A stretch of 64,000 nucleotides of DNA from Boswellia sacra (Eukaryota; Streptophyta; Magnoliopsida; Sapindales; Burseraceae): contig SNVD02004849.1 of assembly GCA_013180625.2 (NCBI GenBank), positions 62,001 to 126,000 of the forward strand. The letters are read 5' to 3'. Within the stretch, counting starts at the first letter, position 1, and every line of letters starts with the position of its first letter. The position numbers were made by a program, and so were the translations under genes. Under the pieces are notes generated by a model. It was not told the origin of the DNA and did no database searches. It saw nothing but the letters and a program-made list of their open reading frames with translations. Shown in pieces: positions 1 through 11,560 of the stretch.

Positions 1-436
1 TAATGCAAGTAAAGAATAACACAATGCAAATTTAAACAGATTGAAAAATCAATGAGAGAAACCTGGTGAAGGGATCCTTCTCTACCACAAGATATGGATT
101 TGCGAATTAATTGTAGAATTGTCATCCAATTTACACTGATGCGTTCGAAAAAACTAGCAAGTATACTTTAGTCCACAAGTAATTAAAGTGATTAATTAGA
201 ATCGTTCCCACGAGGATTGATTCTAATTGAATTTGTTATTCGAAAGGAACAATAAACTAAATGAGGGGGGTTTTGTTGATTGATTAACTTGATGAAATAT
301 TAATGCAAGTAAAGAATAACACAATGCAAAAATTAAAACAGATTGAAAAATCAATGAGAGAAACCTGGTTAAGGGATCCTTCTCTACCACAAGATATGGA
401 TTTGCGAATTAATTGTAGAATGGTCATCCAATTACA
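1..436. repeat. 300-bp-spaced direct repeat at left edge
   Basis: Positions 1-136 recur at 301-436 with only a few changes, both beginning TAATGCAAGTAAAG and both running up to a TACAC sequence. The 164 bases between them begin TGATGCGTTCG and contain CGTTCCCACGAGGATT, a phrase I associate with dispersed plant repeats but cannot assign to a family. The first copy is cut by the window edge, so a longer tandem array to the left is possible. No coding content is supported. Confidence 0.7.
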
Positions 437-437
437 C

Positions 438-1109
438 CATATCAGGGGCTTTGAAATCACCCTCAACCAATTCAGATTCAGTTACACATGTTGAAGAACG
501 TGGTAAATACAATACAACATGGAGACATTCCAGAAAATGAAAGGGAAGGGAAAAACTTAGCAAATTTGATGTAATTCTCTTTGGATTGTAGTTCTTCCTC
601 TTTCCAAGCTTCCTTTCTCCTTCAAGAACTCCAAGAGATTAAAGAATTCCAGAGCTGAAGCCTCCACCACGTTCTCCCCTCTTCAAGTTATGAAAATAAA
701 ACCCTAAAATGTGTTTAAATACTCTGCTACAGTGACTTGCTACAGTTTCCCGTATTATACATGCTACAGTGCTTGTGGAATTATATTTCTATACATCTCA
801 CACTGTTTTGATTACAACTTTTGTACACTGAATGGATTTATAAACCGTAAATTTCTCCAGAAAATAGACTTCGAGAGCTTTCCAACGGTATATAACATGT
901 CATCGGGTTCATTGTATATCAATACAATTAAATCCGAGAAGATCACTGACTAGCAGAGGTGAAAATGAAGGGTTTTACTCCATTTTTGTGCAAGTTGCTC
1001 CAAAACTCCTACAAACATCAAAACCACACAAAACATAAAAATACCAAGGAATATAGCAAAGAAACATGACGAATTGATATAAAAGTAATACATAAATAGA
1101 CACCTATCA
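438..1109 (-). repeat. Direct repeat B, copy 1 (unclassified, possibly LTR-like)
   Basis: This block matches 1558-2231 almost base for base. Both copies start at ATATCAGGGGCTTTG and both end at GACACCTATCA, after which the flanks differ. Read on the minus strand it begins TGATAGGTGTC, which suits an LTR-type terminus, but I found no primer-binding site, polypurine tract or coding domain to prove this. Short open frames here are not convincing genes. Confidence 0.7.
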
Positions 1110-1557
1110 TACACCATTGAATTATCAACCGTAGATAACAACAAGCTCTGTTATCCCAATATTTCCTTACTTTGTTGTTAAATAAAACAAGCTCTTTATT
1201 TAATCTCTATCCATTAAACAACCTAGAACAAGCTCTCTAAATTTAATTCAATGGATGCATTACGAAAAGAAAGACAGGTTGATCTCAGCAATAAACACAC
1301 AAGCTCGGATTATTTAACTTAGGTTATATTCTCCAATTGCAATCTCTGATCACAATTTTGCTATTAAGGATTAGAAATTCAAGACAATTACGGATCAAGA
1401 TTTCCAGTCTAGCAATAGACAACAACCGGATTATATTCAGTTGGCCATTTGAAATACAATCCAGCAAGCAATCATAAGCATTAGATATAGGAAAATACAA
1501 GCAACTTCAATTAGAGAATTGGATAACAACTTCTTGCACAATCAACTTACAAAAAAC

Positions 1558-2231
1558 CATATCAGGGGCTTTGAAATCACCCTCAACCAATTCAGATTCA
1601 GTTACAAATGTTTAAGAACGTGGTATATACAATACAACATGGAGACATTCCAGAAAATGAAAGGGAAGGGAAAAACTTAGCAAATTTGATGTAATTCTCC
1701 TTGGATTGTAGTTCTTCCTCTTTCCAAGCTTCCTTTCTCCTTCAAGAACTCCAGGAGATGAAAGAATTCCAGAGTTGCAGCCTCCACCACGTTCTCCCCT
1801 CTTCAAGTTATGAAAATAAAACCCTAAAATGTGTTTAAATACTCTGCTACAGTAACATGCTACAGTGTCCCGTATTATAATGCTACAGTGATTTGGGGAA
1901 TTACATTTCTATACTTCTCACACTGTTTTGATTATAACTTTTGGTACACTGAATGGATTTATAAACCGTAAATTTCTCCAGAAAATAGACTTCGAGAGCT
2001 TTCCAACGGTATATAATACGTCATTGGGTTCATTGTATATCAATACAATTAAATCCGAGAATATGGTTGGCTAGCATAGGTGAAAATGAAGGGTTTTACT
2101 CCATTTTTGTGCAAGTTGCTCCAAAACTCCTACAAATATCAAAACCACACAAAAGCATAAAAATACCAAGGAATATAGCAAAGAAACATAGACGAATTGA
2201 TATGAAAATGATATATAATTAGACACCTATC
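1558..2231 (-). repeat. Direct repeat B, copy 2 (unclassified, possibly LTR-like)
   Basis: Second copy of the 438-1109 block, same orientation, separated from it by about 450 bases of unrelated sequence that contains several short CAAGCTC motifs. Both copies terminate at the same GACACCTATCA, so that point is probably a true element end. The flanking pentamers on the two sides of the whole structure do not match, so I cannot define a TSD. Confidence 0.7.
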
Positions 2232-3610
2232 ACAGAATTACCCCCACCTCAATCGCACCCGCACCCGCACCCACACCCACTGCACAATCACCCATTTCAC
2301 CACCACTATCACACCCACAAACCCACTGCCATACAACAATTAAGGATTCTACAATTTGCAGGCGAGTTATGCATTGGAGAGACGACAACAGGCAGCAACC
2401 AACCCAATCAAGATCCTCACAGCAAATCAAAAGGCTCAGCAACACGAATTTACCCGAATCAAGTCCACGAGGTGAGGGCGAAAATCTTCAATCCTGCCGA
2501 CGTAGAATCGTATTTCATATCAAACAGAGAAAGAGAGAGTCCAGAACAAGCAGAATCAAGATAGCAGCGTATTAGAGATTACCTTCCTAGAATTGATTTC
2601 TAATTCAAATGGTTTTTCGATTGTGTTCGATTTGTGGGATTGATTTGGGGAGTTTGGTTTTCCAATCGGGTGTGATACGTGAGATTAATTTGGCAAGGAG
2701 TTTATTCGAATTTAATTGGGAGGAAGCCAGAGGGTTTTTGATGATAGGGTAAAATGTGGAGATGCGGTTTTGGTTGGAGAATGAGGAGTAGAGAAGAAGA
2801 AGTGTTGAAGAGGAAGCAGTGCAGATGGAGTTTTTATATTTTTAATTATTAATTTAATTAAAATATAGTAAAATTAATTAATTATTTTATATTTCTAAAA
2901 TTATTTATTTTATTATATGGGAAGTTGATTTTATTATTTTTAATAGCCATAACACTTGTTATACAGGCATTTTCGTAACAATGTAAAAAACTTCTTATCT
3001 TCCTGCTTCGTCGGTGGCTACAGTAACGTTTGAGTTAACGGAGGATTTGAAATCAAGGAGGTAAATGGTAATTATGAAAAACTCAGCGAATAGCGTGCCT
3101 TTTTTCAAGGGGTGAAATGAAATATTCCTTTAATTAATTAAACAAGGAGAGAGAGCATGGAAGAAAATGTTAAATTAATAAAGTTCTGTTTTTGTATGAA
3201 TCTAAATCCTGTTTTCTGTGCTGCATATTTTTCAATGCAATTTATATTCAATCTCAATCACATATTCTTTTCAAAATTCAAAATAATTCAAGATCAATCA
3301 CATATTCCGAAATTCAATTGAAAACGATAATACTGGATTCATAAAAGAACACACCCTAAAATATTTTGTGATCTTCAAATATTTTTAGAGTTTAATATTT
3401 TTCAAGCATTGAAATATAAAAAATACTCGTACTCTTAATTTTTTTTAACCGAATGGCTAGAGTAGGCGCTGTGTGTTCCTATCCAAAAGATGGGGGTGGC
3501 GCTGTTACTCAGACTATCTTGGGTGGACAACGTTTTTTACCAGACGAACAAGTTTTTTGAATGTAGCCGCCATAGAACGTTCGGTTGTCTTAATTGAGGA
3601 ATTGAATTAA
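2232..3610. other. Intergenic stretch without a supported gene
   Basis: It opens with a short C-rich imperfect array of CCCRCA units near 2240-2285, followed by two overlapping opposite-strand open frames of about 70 codons with no recognisable motif. From 2820 to 2960 the sequence is nearly pure A/T. Nothing here supports a gene call. Confidence 0.5.
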
Positions 3611-4747
3611 CGGGTCGTTTGGTATGGAGATTTAGTTTTATGGGAATGGAGTTCACATTTCTTAAAAAGTGGAATATGGAAATCTAATTCTTGAGAAAAA
3701 AATATTACTGTGTTTGATTATCGATAGAAATCTTGTTATTCATTCTTATAGGGATCAGATTACTATGTTTAGTTGTACGAAGAAATGCACTAATTTTATT
3801 CAATAGGTGAGTAATACTATATAATGATTTTTTTCCCATATGTTATAAATATTTATGCTATTTTTAATGAAATTAATAATTTTGAAAATTTTTAAATATA
3901 TATATATATTATAAAAATAAAAATAAAAATATTTAATTTAATTTAATTTAATTTTAGTTTACATATAAATTTAGTTTCTATATATCATATTATTTATTTA
4001 CATTTATTTGTTTATATATAAATAAAATATATAATTTATATTATATTATTTTATTTAATTTACATATAAACTTAATTTTTTATATATTTTTTAATTTACA
4101 TTTATTTATAAATAAATATATATTTATATGAATATTTATTAATTTATATTATGTATATTATATTTACATAAATATATCTATCTTAAATATTTATATGGTA
4201 TTATTTTATTATTTATATAATATAATTTCAATTTAATTTATATATACATTATTTTTTACATATTATATTTTTATTTATTAAAATTAATTTTTAAATTTAA
4301 GTTTATTTATAAATAAATATATTTATTTACATATTTATTAATTTATATATTATATATTATATATAAATATATTTATATTAATTGATTTGTATTATATTAT
4401 ATTATTTAATAATTTAATAAATAATATTTTTTTATATAAATTTATATAAGTTTATTTATTATATGTATATAAGTTTATAAAAATTTATATATAATTTAGT
4501 AGTCTTTTTTAAAATTGCTATAAACATACATATTAAATAAATAAATTTATATAAGAGTGGGTTTATAATTCTTGAAAATATGAAACTCAAGTATTGAAAG
4601 GGTTTCACATTATCCCAATAGAAGAGCATTTGAAACCCATGGAAAAACTCAATTCCATGGCTTAAAATGCTAAATAAGCCAACCAAACAAGGGTTAGGCA
4701 TCAGATTTCCATTCCCATGCTTAGTAATCCCTATACCAAACGGCCCC
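3611..4747. mobile_element. Harbinger-type MITE, TSD TAA
   Basis: The left end reads CGGGTCGTTTGGTATGGAGA and the right end, reverse complemented, reads GGGGCCGTTTGGTATAGGGA, giving a terminal inverted repeat of about 20 bp. Both ends are flanked by TAA (3608-3610 and 4748-4750), the 3-bp TSD typical of PIF/Harbinger elements. The 1.1 kb interior has no coding frame and its core (about 3830-4500) is extremely A/T rich. I infer a non-autonomous element mobilised in trans. Confidence 0.8.
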
Positions 4748-4750
4748 TAA

Positions 4751-5195
4751 GTATTTACATTCATTTTACAGAGGAGACTTCTAGAAAGGTTAGGCTTGAC
4801 AAATTCCTACACAACCTATTAATATATTCAAATTGATTCAATAAAAATAGTATTGGATCTACTTTTATTAGATTGCATCGTTAAAATTACACGAATACAC
4901 AAAGACACAATCCCACTCTAGGACAATACAATTCGTTGCCAGATTTATTTCTAGCTTGCTAGGTCCAAATTTAAAACTAACTCAATGTCGAGTTTAATTC
5001 ATTTTAATTTACTTCAAATGATTTGCTAACAAAACTAACATGCTTGTTAATTACTTGAAATAATTGAGATTCATAAAAAGTTTATTTAAATAGTATTATA
5101 TACCAACGTTGTAATTTTCAAATTAATATTGTTTATCATATTTCTTTTTAGTTTAAGACTATTAAAATCACTATGGAATCCAACTCTACTCCTGA
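4751..5195. other. Upstream region of the carboxylesterase pseudogene
   Basis: About 450 bases between the Harbinger element and the esterase remnant. It is A/T-rich with no open frame of note. It would hold the distal promoter of the esterase gene, but I recognise no specific regulatory site apart from the TATA-like box annotated separately. Confidence 0.4.
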
Positions 5196-5200
5196 TATAT

Positions 5201-5210
5201 CTATAAATTA
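5201..5210 (+). promoter_or_regulatory. Possible TATA box of the esterase pseudogene
   Basis: CTATAAATTA lies 43 bases upstream of the inferred start codon at 5253, a spacing compatible with a short 5' leader. It is the only TATA-like match placed sensibly for this gene. In such an A/T-rich region this is weak evidence. Confidence 0.35.
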
Positions 5211-5819
5211 GGATCAAGCATGTAATCAAATTTTCATCCTAAACACTTTTAGATGTATCAAAAGCCTGTAACTTCACCACGCCTTCCATGGAGGACTCGG
5301 CTCTTCATGTCCGCTATCTCCTTTGTCGTGGACATTTCTCGCCGCCTTAACTTCACCATCAACTGTTGTTTCCTTAAAGCGCTTTGACTTCAAAACTTCT
5401 CCTTCGAATAAACCCATCAATGGTGTTACAACCAATGATATCATAGTTGACTCCTCTTGCAACCTTTGGCTCCGCATCTACATGCCCACACCCACCACCT
5501 CTAGTGGCGATGATGGCAGCATGCCAGTCGTCGTTTACTTCCACGGTGGAGGATTTATTTCCATGGTTGCCAATTCAAAATCCATAGATGATTGTTGCAG
5601 AAAGTTGGCCAAGGAACTTAACATCGTTATTGTCTCTGTTAACTACCATCTCTTCCCGAAGCACCAATATCCGTGTCACTATGAAGATGGTGTAGATGTG
5701 CTTAAGTTCATTGATGGCACAAACAGTGAAAGCTTCCCTACTTGTGCAAATCTCAACCATTGTTTTCTCGTTGGAGATAGCGTGGGTGGCAATTTTGTGC
5801 ATCATGTAGCTGTTCAAGC

Positions 5820-7270
5820 TAGGAATGGCAAAACAACCCGGCCGCGGTCAGGGACCCAGAAAACCTAGACATTAATTGCCCAAAAAACTAGGGTAATTGG
5901 CCGAGGCCGGGGTAGAGGTGCTTGGGCTAAGGACCCGAAATTGAACCCGGGGCATGCAATTAAAATTAGAAACTCCATCAATTTAATCCATCAACTTTCA
6001 ATTCTTAAATATAACTCCTTAAGCCCATAAACCATTTTACTAAAATAACTCATAAAAGCCTAACAACTCATGCACAAAGCCAGGCCTAGTCCAGCCCACC
6101 AAAATTGGGAATGTGTATAATTTTTATACCTCAGTTCTAAATTGGTTTTCCCTCATTTCTAGCATTAGAATTTTTGTGTTAGATTTTGAATTTCAAATTA
6201 AAAACAAAAAGTTAAAAACAAAATTACAGTATAATATTTGTCAAAATAAATATAGCAAGTATACATTAGAATTTAGAAATTAGAATACACAAATTAATAA
6301 AAAAACCAAAAAAGGACTTTTTATTTTATAAATACCTAATATAAACCAAAAGAGGCAGCAAGCTGCACTACGAGTGCAACCAGCCACGGTAAAGTCCAAA
6401 AATCAGCCTTGTAAAATAAATTAAATAAGTTTTAAAAAAATTGCAATAGAAGAGATTCGAACCCATACCCCATTGTAAACCATAAGGCTTAAGCAAGGCA
6501 AGACATGCTGGTACAACCCACTTTGCAATAAAAGATGCACTATAGAAAGCTTTAGAAACCACCCTTTCTAAATAAATTAAATGAGTTTTAAAAACAAAAA
6601 GTTGAAAACTAAATTACAATATAATATTTGTCAAAATAAATATAGCAAGTATACATTAGAATTTAGAAATTAGAATACACAAATTAATAAAAAAACCAAA
6701 AGAGGACTTTTTATTATATAAATACCTAATATAAACCAAAAGAGGCAGCAAGCTGCATTGCAAGTGCAACCAGCCACAGTAAAGTCCAAAAATCACCCTT
6801 TTAAAATAAATTAAATGAGTTTTGAAAAAATTGCAATAGAAGAAATTCTAACCCATACCCTATTGTAAACCATAAGGCTTAAGCAAGGCAAGATACTACT
6901 GGTACAACCCACTTTGCAATAAAAGATGCACTATTGAAAGCTTTAGAAACCACCCTTTCTAAATAAATTAAATGAGTTTTAAAGAAATGTAATATAAGCT
7001 ATTCAAACCCATTCCTTATTCTAAACCATAAGGCAGTGAGCATGCTACGCCACCATTGGGCTACAACACACTTTGTAGTTAAGTATGCATGCAACATATA
7101 TATATAAAAAGGACAAAAAAAGAATCAAAATTAAAAAAAAAAGCAAGGTTTTAATCACGGGTTATTAGAAACTCGGCCCCGAGCCCAGAAAAAAAAATTC
7201 TGAGGAATTTCCTAGGATAAAGGTATGCAATTGAAGGCTAAGGCCCCGGCCTTAGGTTTTGCTATCCCTT
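5820..7270. mobile_element. Non-autonomous hAT element inside the esterase, 8-bp TSD
   Basis: The left end is TAGGAATGGCAAAAC; the reverse-complemented right end is AAGGGATAGCAAAAC, typical of hAT termini. The flanks GTTCAAGC (5812-5819) and GTTCGAGC (7271-7278) form an 8-bp TSD with one transition. Removing the element and one TSD copy rejoins the esterase frame as VQANEFDFWKL, confirming the boundaries. Both subterminal regions are G/C rich (GGCCGGGG-type motifs) while the core is A/T rich and repeated. No transposase frame is visible, so it would depend on a trans-acting hAT transposase. Confidence 0.9.
6201..7080. repeat. 390-bp tandem repeat within the hAT element
   Basis: The segment from about 6201 recurs from about 6591 with a period of 390 bases (ATAATATTTG at 6231 and 6621) and few mismatches. 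A third, partial and more diverged unit starts near 6960. Each unit contains, on the minus strand, a GGGTTCGAAT-like string resembling a tRNA/SINE B box. The duplication is internal to the transposon and does not affect its termini. Confidence 0.8.
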
Positions 7271-7683
7271 GTTCGAGCAAACGAGTTCGATTTTTGGAAA
7301 CTGAACCTCGTTGGATTTATAGCAATCCAACCATTTTTGGATGAGAAGAATGGACTGAATCAGAAATTAAGCATACAAAAGCTTCATTGATTTCAGTAGA
7401 GCTTAAGGACCGGGACCACGTAGTGGCGAAAGTTTTTGTGCCAAATTTAGATGATATTTCTAGTGCAAACTATCCAACGATGATTGTTTTTGTTGGAGGG
7501 TTTGATCCATTAAAAGACTGGCAAAATAGGTACTATGAGGGATCGAAGAGAAGTGGTAATGAAGCTTATTTGATTGAATACCCTAATGCAGTTCGCACTT
7601 TCTATGCATACACTGAGCTACCTGAGTCCCATTTGTTCATTAATGAAACGAAGGATTTCGTAAAGCAGCAATCTACTAAGTAA

Positions 7684-7865
7684 ATGAATGTCAATTTTCT
7701 CTTAATGTAGTAATTTGAAATATTACTATTTTATTAAGCAAAAAATTGGAGTAAAGTCATTTCCTTATTTATTTTCACTGTGTTAAGAAATGATATTGAA
7801 GAGGATCCGGATTGAGTAAGAGTTTATACATATAAGCAATAATCATTTTATTCCTCTTAGTAAAC
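7684..7865. other. 3' flank of the esterase pseudogene
   Basis: Short A/T-rich stretch between the esterase stop codon and the left LTR of the Gypsy element. It could contain the old 3' UTR. The Gypsy TSD copy TAAAC occupies 7861-7865. Confidence 0.4.
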
Positions 7866-9872
7866 TGTAAACGGGGCTTTCATCTCGCCAGAGCATTTGC
7901 GATCACGACAATGTGTCAAAGCCTCTTTTGAGACTTAAGAGAACACAAATGAGTCGTGGGCAAGTTTGGAGAATGGAGTCACCATCCAATTATTCAATTT
8001 GAAATGAATAAGAGCAATCTGATCCCTTACTTCAAGACCTGAACTACGCTCATCCCTTCAGAGACGGGCTTGGGAAGTTAGGTACGAGTCTTTTGACTCG
8101 CCTGGATCAAAATCCGATCTCTATTAGGAAATACCAAATAATAACATCTCATGCCATTAGTTAGTCCACTTAGTGTTGTCTGTTTTATGCACAAATTTCA
8201 TATTTTATCTTCGTTAGTCATGTGAAGTGATTATTTAATCAAAGTAGTTATATATTCATATATAGAAAAAGGGACGAGAATAGAATTACAATTCCTTTCA
8301 AACAAGGGGAAAGGGGAAGAGGATTACATATATTATTCTTCAATAATAATAAAAAGCAACTCTACTGACAATCACTTCAAATAAAACATTCACATTAGTC
8401 AAGTATTCAATAGTAAAATCATATTCATGCATATCATACATTTAATAAACAATCAATTCGAGATTCGATAAATAAGGAATTTCTCACCACCATATGTGAG
8501 TCTATTCTATGTTTATCAAACCTCTACATGCATATTCAGACATATATTATTCTTTAATGATGGTCTCTCACCATCAATGTGAGTCCACCATCACTTCATG
8601 GCATCATTCTAATTAAAGTCTATTCATAATATATTCATACATTCATAAATCAATTAATCAAAATACAAAGGCATAATCTAGAATCATAGCATTCTAGCCT
8701 AGATTGGATAATTCTATCACTGCACTCAAGCCTATTGCTATTCTAACATAATTTATATCAATTTATTAAGAATCATGGCATTTCTAGCCTAATCATGGTA
8801 ATCATGGCATATTCTAGCCTAATTCAAGCAATCAACATCAATCATAACATTTAAGGGCAAAATGATAATTCTTATCTATTCTATGTTATCTATCAGCATA
8901 CATCAAAGCAAATATAAGTTCTCCTAGTATGATTCTAATAATGTGCTCCTAATGATCATTCTAAGCATTCAAAAAGAGATCAAATTCCTAAGCATGATTC
9001 TAATAAAGAAAGGAAGGATGACCTACCTTGACAAGCATTTCCACTTTACGAAACAAATAAAGGATTAGACAATTCTATAAAATCCTAAACATGCTTCTAA
9101 GTATCAAAATAAATCCTAAATATGCTTATTCTAAGCATAAATAAACCTAAACATGCTTAATTTTAAGCAAGAAAAATAAAAAAGAAAATACAAGGGAGAA
9201 GAGAATACTGCTCTTAGGACGTACCCTTTCCGAGTTTAGAGCAATATAAAACGTCCAAAAAAGTATTAGACTAAAAAGAACTCCTTGAAATTCTCATAAG
9301 TGTGTCCTAGAGAGAGAGAGAGAGAGAGAAGGGATTTCTGGATGTCCTTCAAATTGTGTCTAAGGTGTGTTTATATACACTTTTCTTAGAGTAAAAAAGT
9401 GATAAAAAACCAATGTGGGATTCGGATAAACAGTACCATGTGAATAATACCATGTGAACAATGCCAATGGCTATCTGATAGCTAGCCAGCTATTAGACAA
9501 TCAACCTATTGTTTAACTGTCGGTCGACTGTCAAACAGCCGTCGACCCTTTTTATTTTACAATTTTACAACACAGTCTCTTTTGACCTTTGTCTATTCAA
9601 TTGCTTATAACTTTTTGAGTTCAATGCCGATTTATGATCCATAAATTTCTATGAAAACCAGATATCTGTAGCTTTGTAACGCATATGACTAATCATCAGA
9701 TTCCTCCTAGATTAATTTCTGTGATTTTTTGAAGTCATATGTCAGTTTTTGAGATCTTTCACCAACTCCCTCTCACCTTTCTTTTCTTGGCCTCCAAGGG
9801 CATTTTGGTCATTTTATTTACTCAACATTCTACTTCATTCCTTCATCGAGCCTCAAAAATTTAGTTTCTATA
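7866..9872 (-). repeat. Left (3') LTR of the Gypsy element
   Basis: About 2.0 kb and colinear with 16459-17477 plus 20810-21737. It includes a (GA)n run near 9310-9330. The purine-rich minus-strand stretch immediately inside it (about 9873-9893, read as AAAGTAGGAGGTAAAC) is a good polypurine tract, which supports this end as the 3' LTR. The LTR contains CATTCTAGCCTA-type short repeats near 8690-8820. It ends near TCTATA at 9872. Confidence 0.75.
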
Positions 9873-10050
9873 GTTTACCTCCTACTTTGAAGAGGTCTGT
9901 GAGACATAAAAGTCGACAAAGTACTCTTGCTTCATCTTTCTTTTTTTGCTTTCGACATCTTTGCCTTCATTATTTTTCTATTAGATTTTCTCATCATCTC
10001 TCTCTCTTCTTTTACTTTTACAAAAAGGTGAACCCACTCAAGTGCTGAGA

Positions 10051-10190
10051 TGCCCATTCTAAGGGTAGATGTGCCATTCGAGAGCTAGTGCGTCCATCTA
10101 AGGGCGGATGTGCCCATCTAAGGGTGGATATGCCCATTCAAGGGTTAATGTGCCCATCGAAGGGTGGGTGTGCTTATTTAAAGGCTAGAA
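10051..10190. repeat. Seven copies of a 20-bp tandem repeat
   Basis: Consecutive 20-base units start at 10051, 10071, 10091, 10111, 10131, 10151 and 10171, with a core like TGCCCATCTAAGGGTGGATG. The phase is exact at 20 bases and individual units differ by several substitutions. The array lies inside the Gypsy element just beyond its 3' LTR. No coding role is apparent, although 20-base units rotate the frame. Confidence 0.85.
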
Positions 10191-10224
10191 ATCATCCTTA
10201 TGATGTTACGATAAAACACTCATC

Positions 10225-10640
10225 AGTGCACCAACTTCTTAGGGTTTCTAAAACTCTTCAGTGCATCTACTTCTTAGGGTTTTCAACGCTCTTCAGTACG
10301 CCTCTTCTTAGGGCTTGTTCCTATTCTAAGGGCTTTAAACACTCTTAAGTGCACCTACTTCTTAGGGTTTTCTTCTAATATATGCCCACTAGGAAAACTT
10401 CTATCGTGCATTGCATTGCAATCTTTAGATCTTTTCATTCTTCATACATTCGGTTGAGTATTCTTCTTTCATCTCTTCAAACCCTGTATTCATTGGGTTT
10501 TATACCCTTCTTCCAAGTATTCTTCATTCTTCTTTGTTCTGCTCCAGATTTCGTACTCAGTGGGTTTCATGCCTATCTTCTAAGTACTCTTCAAGCTTAT
10601 TTAGTCTATTCTAGATTTTGTATTCAATGGGTTTCATGCC
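10225..10640. repeat. Diverged tandem arrays of TTCTTAGGGTTTTC and TTCATTGGGTTT motifs
   Basis: From 10225 to 10375 a unit of about 40 bases containing ACTTCTTAGGGTTTTC and ACTCTTCAGTGCA repeats four or five times. From 10440 to 10640 a different unit of about 85 bases with GGGTTT(T/C)ATRCC recurs. Both lie in the pol-less interior of the Gypsy element. The open frames across them are by-products of the repeats. Confidence 0.65.
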
Positions 10641-11219
10641 AAAGTACTATTGCTTCTATTTCTGATTCCTTCTAATCCACTAGGGAAATTTATCATATTC
10701 TAACATTTTTTGTTCTCGACTTCTCTTGCATTCATTATGCTCTTCACTGGGGAGTTCCTTATTATGTTGTTGATTTTTGGACTTAATGGGGATTCTTCCA
10801 TTGTCTTTGCAAGTTCTTGCAAAATTCAAACATTTCTTGATGATGTAAAATCAATTCAAAATTTTACCTTGTTCGGTGTGTTTTTCAACAAATTGCTTTC
10901 TATTATTGGAAAGAATTCTTCCATGTGATTTTGATCGAAGATTCTATCGACTGATGTTACTCTTCTTTCCTTGTGAGTTGCTAAGCTATTGTCAGGGTGC
11001 TTGTCATCGATTCGTTCGAAAATTCTTTTGATGTCTTAAGGTCAATGTAGAGTTTTTCTTCTCTCTCTTCCCTTTTTCTCTTTTTCTCTCTCTTTTCTTG
11101 CTCTTCTCTTTTTCCTCTTTCTTTTCTTTTTCTTTTTCTTTCTTTTGTCCTTAGCCCTCTTATAGATCTGACTATGAATATTCTTCTCTTTTCAAATCCT
11201 TTGCTTAAGATGACTTTTC

Positions 11220-11560
11220 ATCTTCAAGGTGGTTTTCATTCTTTAAGGTGAATATCAAAATTTTTCTTCAAAATCCCTTCTTTATGGTAGACTTCAAATT
11301 CCTTCTTCATGGTGAACTTCCTTATTCAAAAGAGATGCATTTTCAAGGTGGATGCCTTCTTCATGGTACATACCTTCTTTGAGGGAGATTCTTTTTTCAA
11401 GGTGAACATCCTTCTTCAAAGGAGATACCTTCTTTATTGTAGTTGCCTTCTTCAAAAGAGATTCCTTCTCTAAGATAGATGACTTCTTCATGGGAGATTC
11501 TTTCTTCAAAGTGAATGCATTCTTAAGGAAGATGCCTTCTTCAAGGTGAACATCAAACTT
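11220..11560. repeat. Tandem array of CTTCTTCAAGGTGRA-type units
   Basis: A short motif, roughly CCTTCTTCAAGGTGAAC, repeats about a dozen times at irregular spacing near 27-30 bases. Its minus-strand translation is a Lys/Glu-rich low-complexity string at 11294-11509, which I treat as repeat-derived rather than a gene. It lies inside the Gypsy element. Confidence 0.7.

Larger units (their letters stand above)
5253..7683 (+). pseudogene. Carboxylesterase (CXE18-like) pseudogene split by a hAT element
   Basis: Alpha/beta-hydrolase of the plant CXE/GID1-like family, normally a soluble esterase. Host coding segments are 5253-5819 and 7279-7683. The N-terminus from ATG 5253 (MYQKPVTSPRLPWRTRL) is in a different frame from the main body, so a 1-nt indel lies near 5380. 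The body shows the oxyanion HGGG motif (FHGGGF, about 5541) and the nucleophile motif GDSVGG (about 5773). After the insertion the sequence resumes with NEFDFWKLNLVGFIAIQPF, then shifts frame near 7335 and lacks roughly a dozen residues around DRDH. The C-terminus has VFVGGFDPLKDW and ELPESH. The catalytic His is uncertain: NAVRTFYA stands where the family has a His-Gly-Phe motif. No intron is needed, as in CXE18-type genes. Family assignment is firm; the exact member is inference. Confidence 0.85.

Noticed and set aside
5323..5868. Open frame starting MSWTFLAALTSPS as the true esterase N-terminus
   Set aside because: The family-like N-terminus (PRLPWRTRL) lies upstream in another frame from ATG 5253, so the MSWT start is a frameshift artefact; its last codons are hAT sequence.
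9749..10928. Series of Phe/Ser/Leu-rich open frames on the plus strand
   Set aside because: T-rich strand of a non-coding Gypsy interior; frames coincide with tandem arrays and show no conserved domain.
11294..11509. Lys/Glu-rich open frame on the minus strand
   Set aside because: It is a translation of the CTTCTTCAAGGTGRA tandem array; codon pattern follows the repeat, not a gene.
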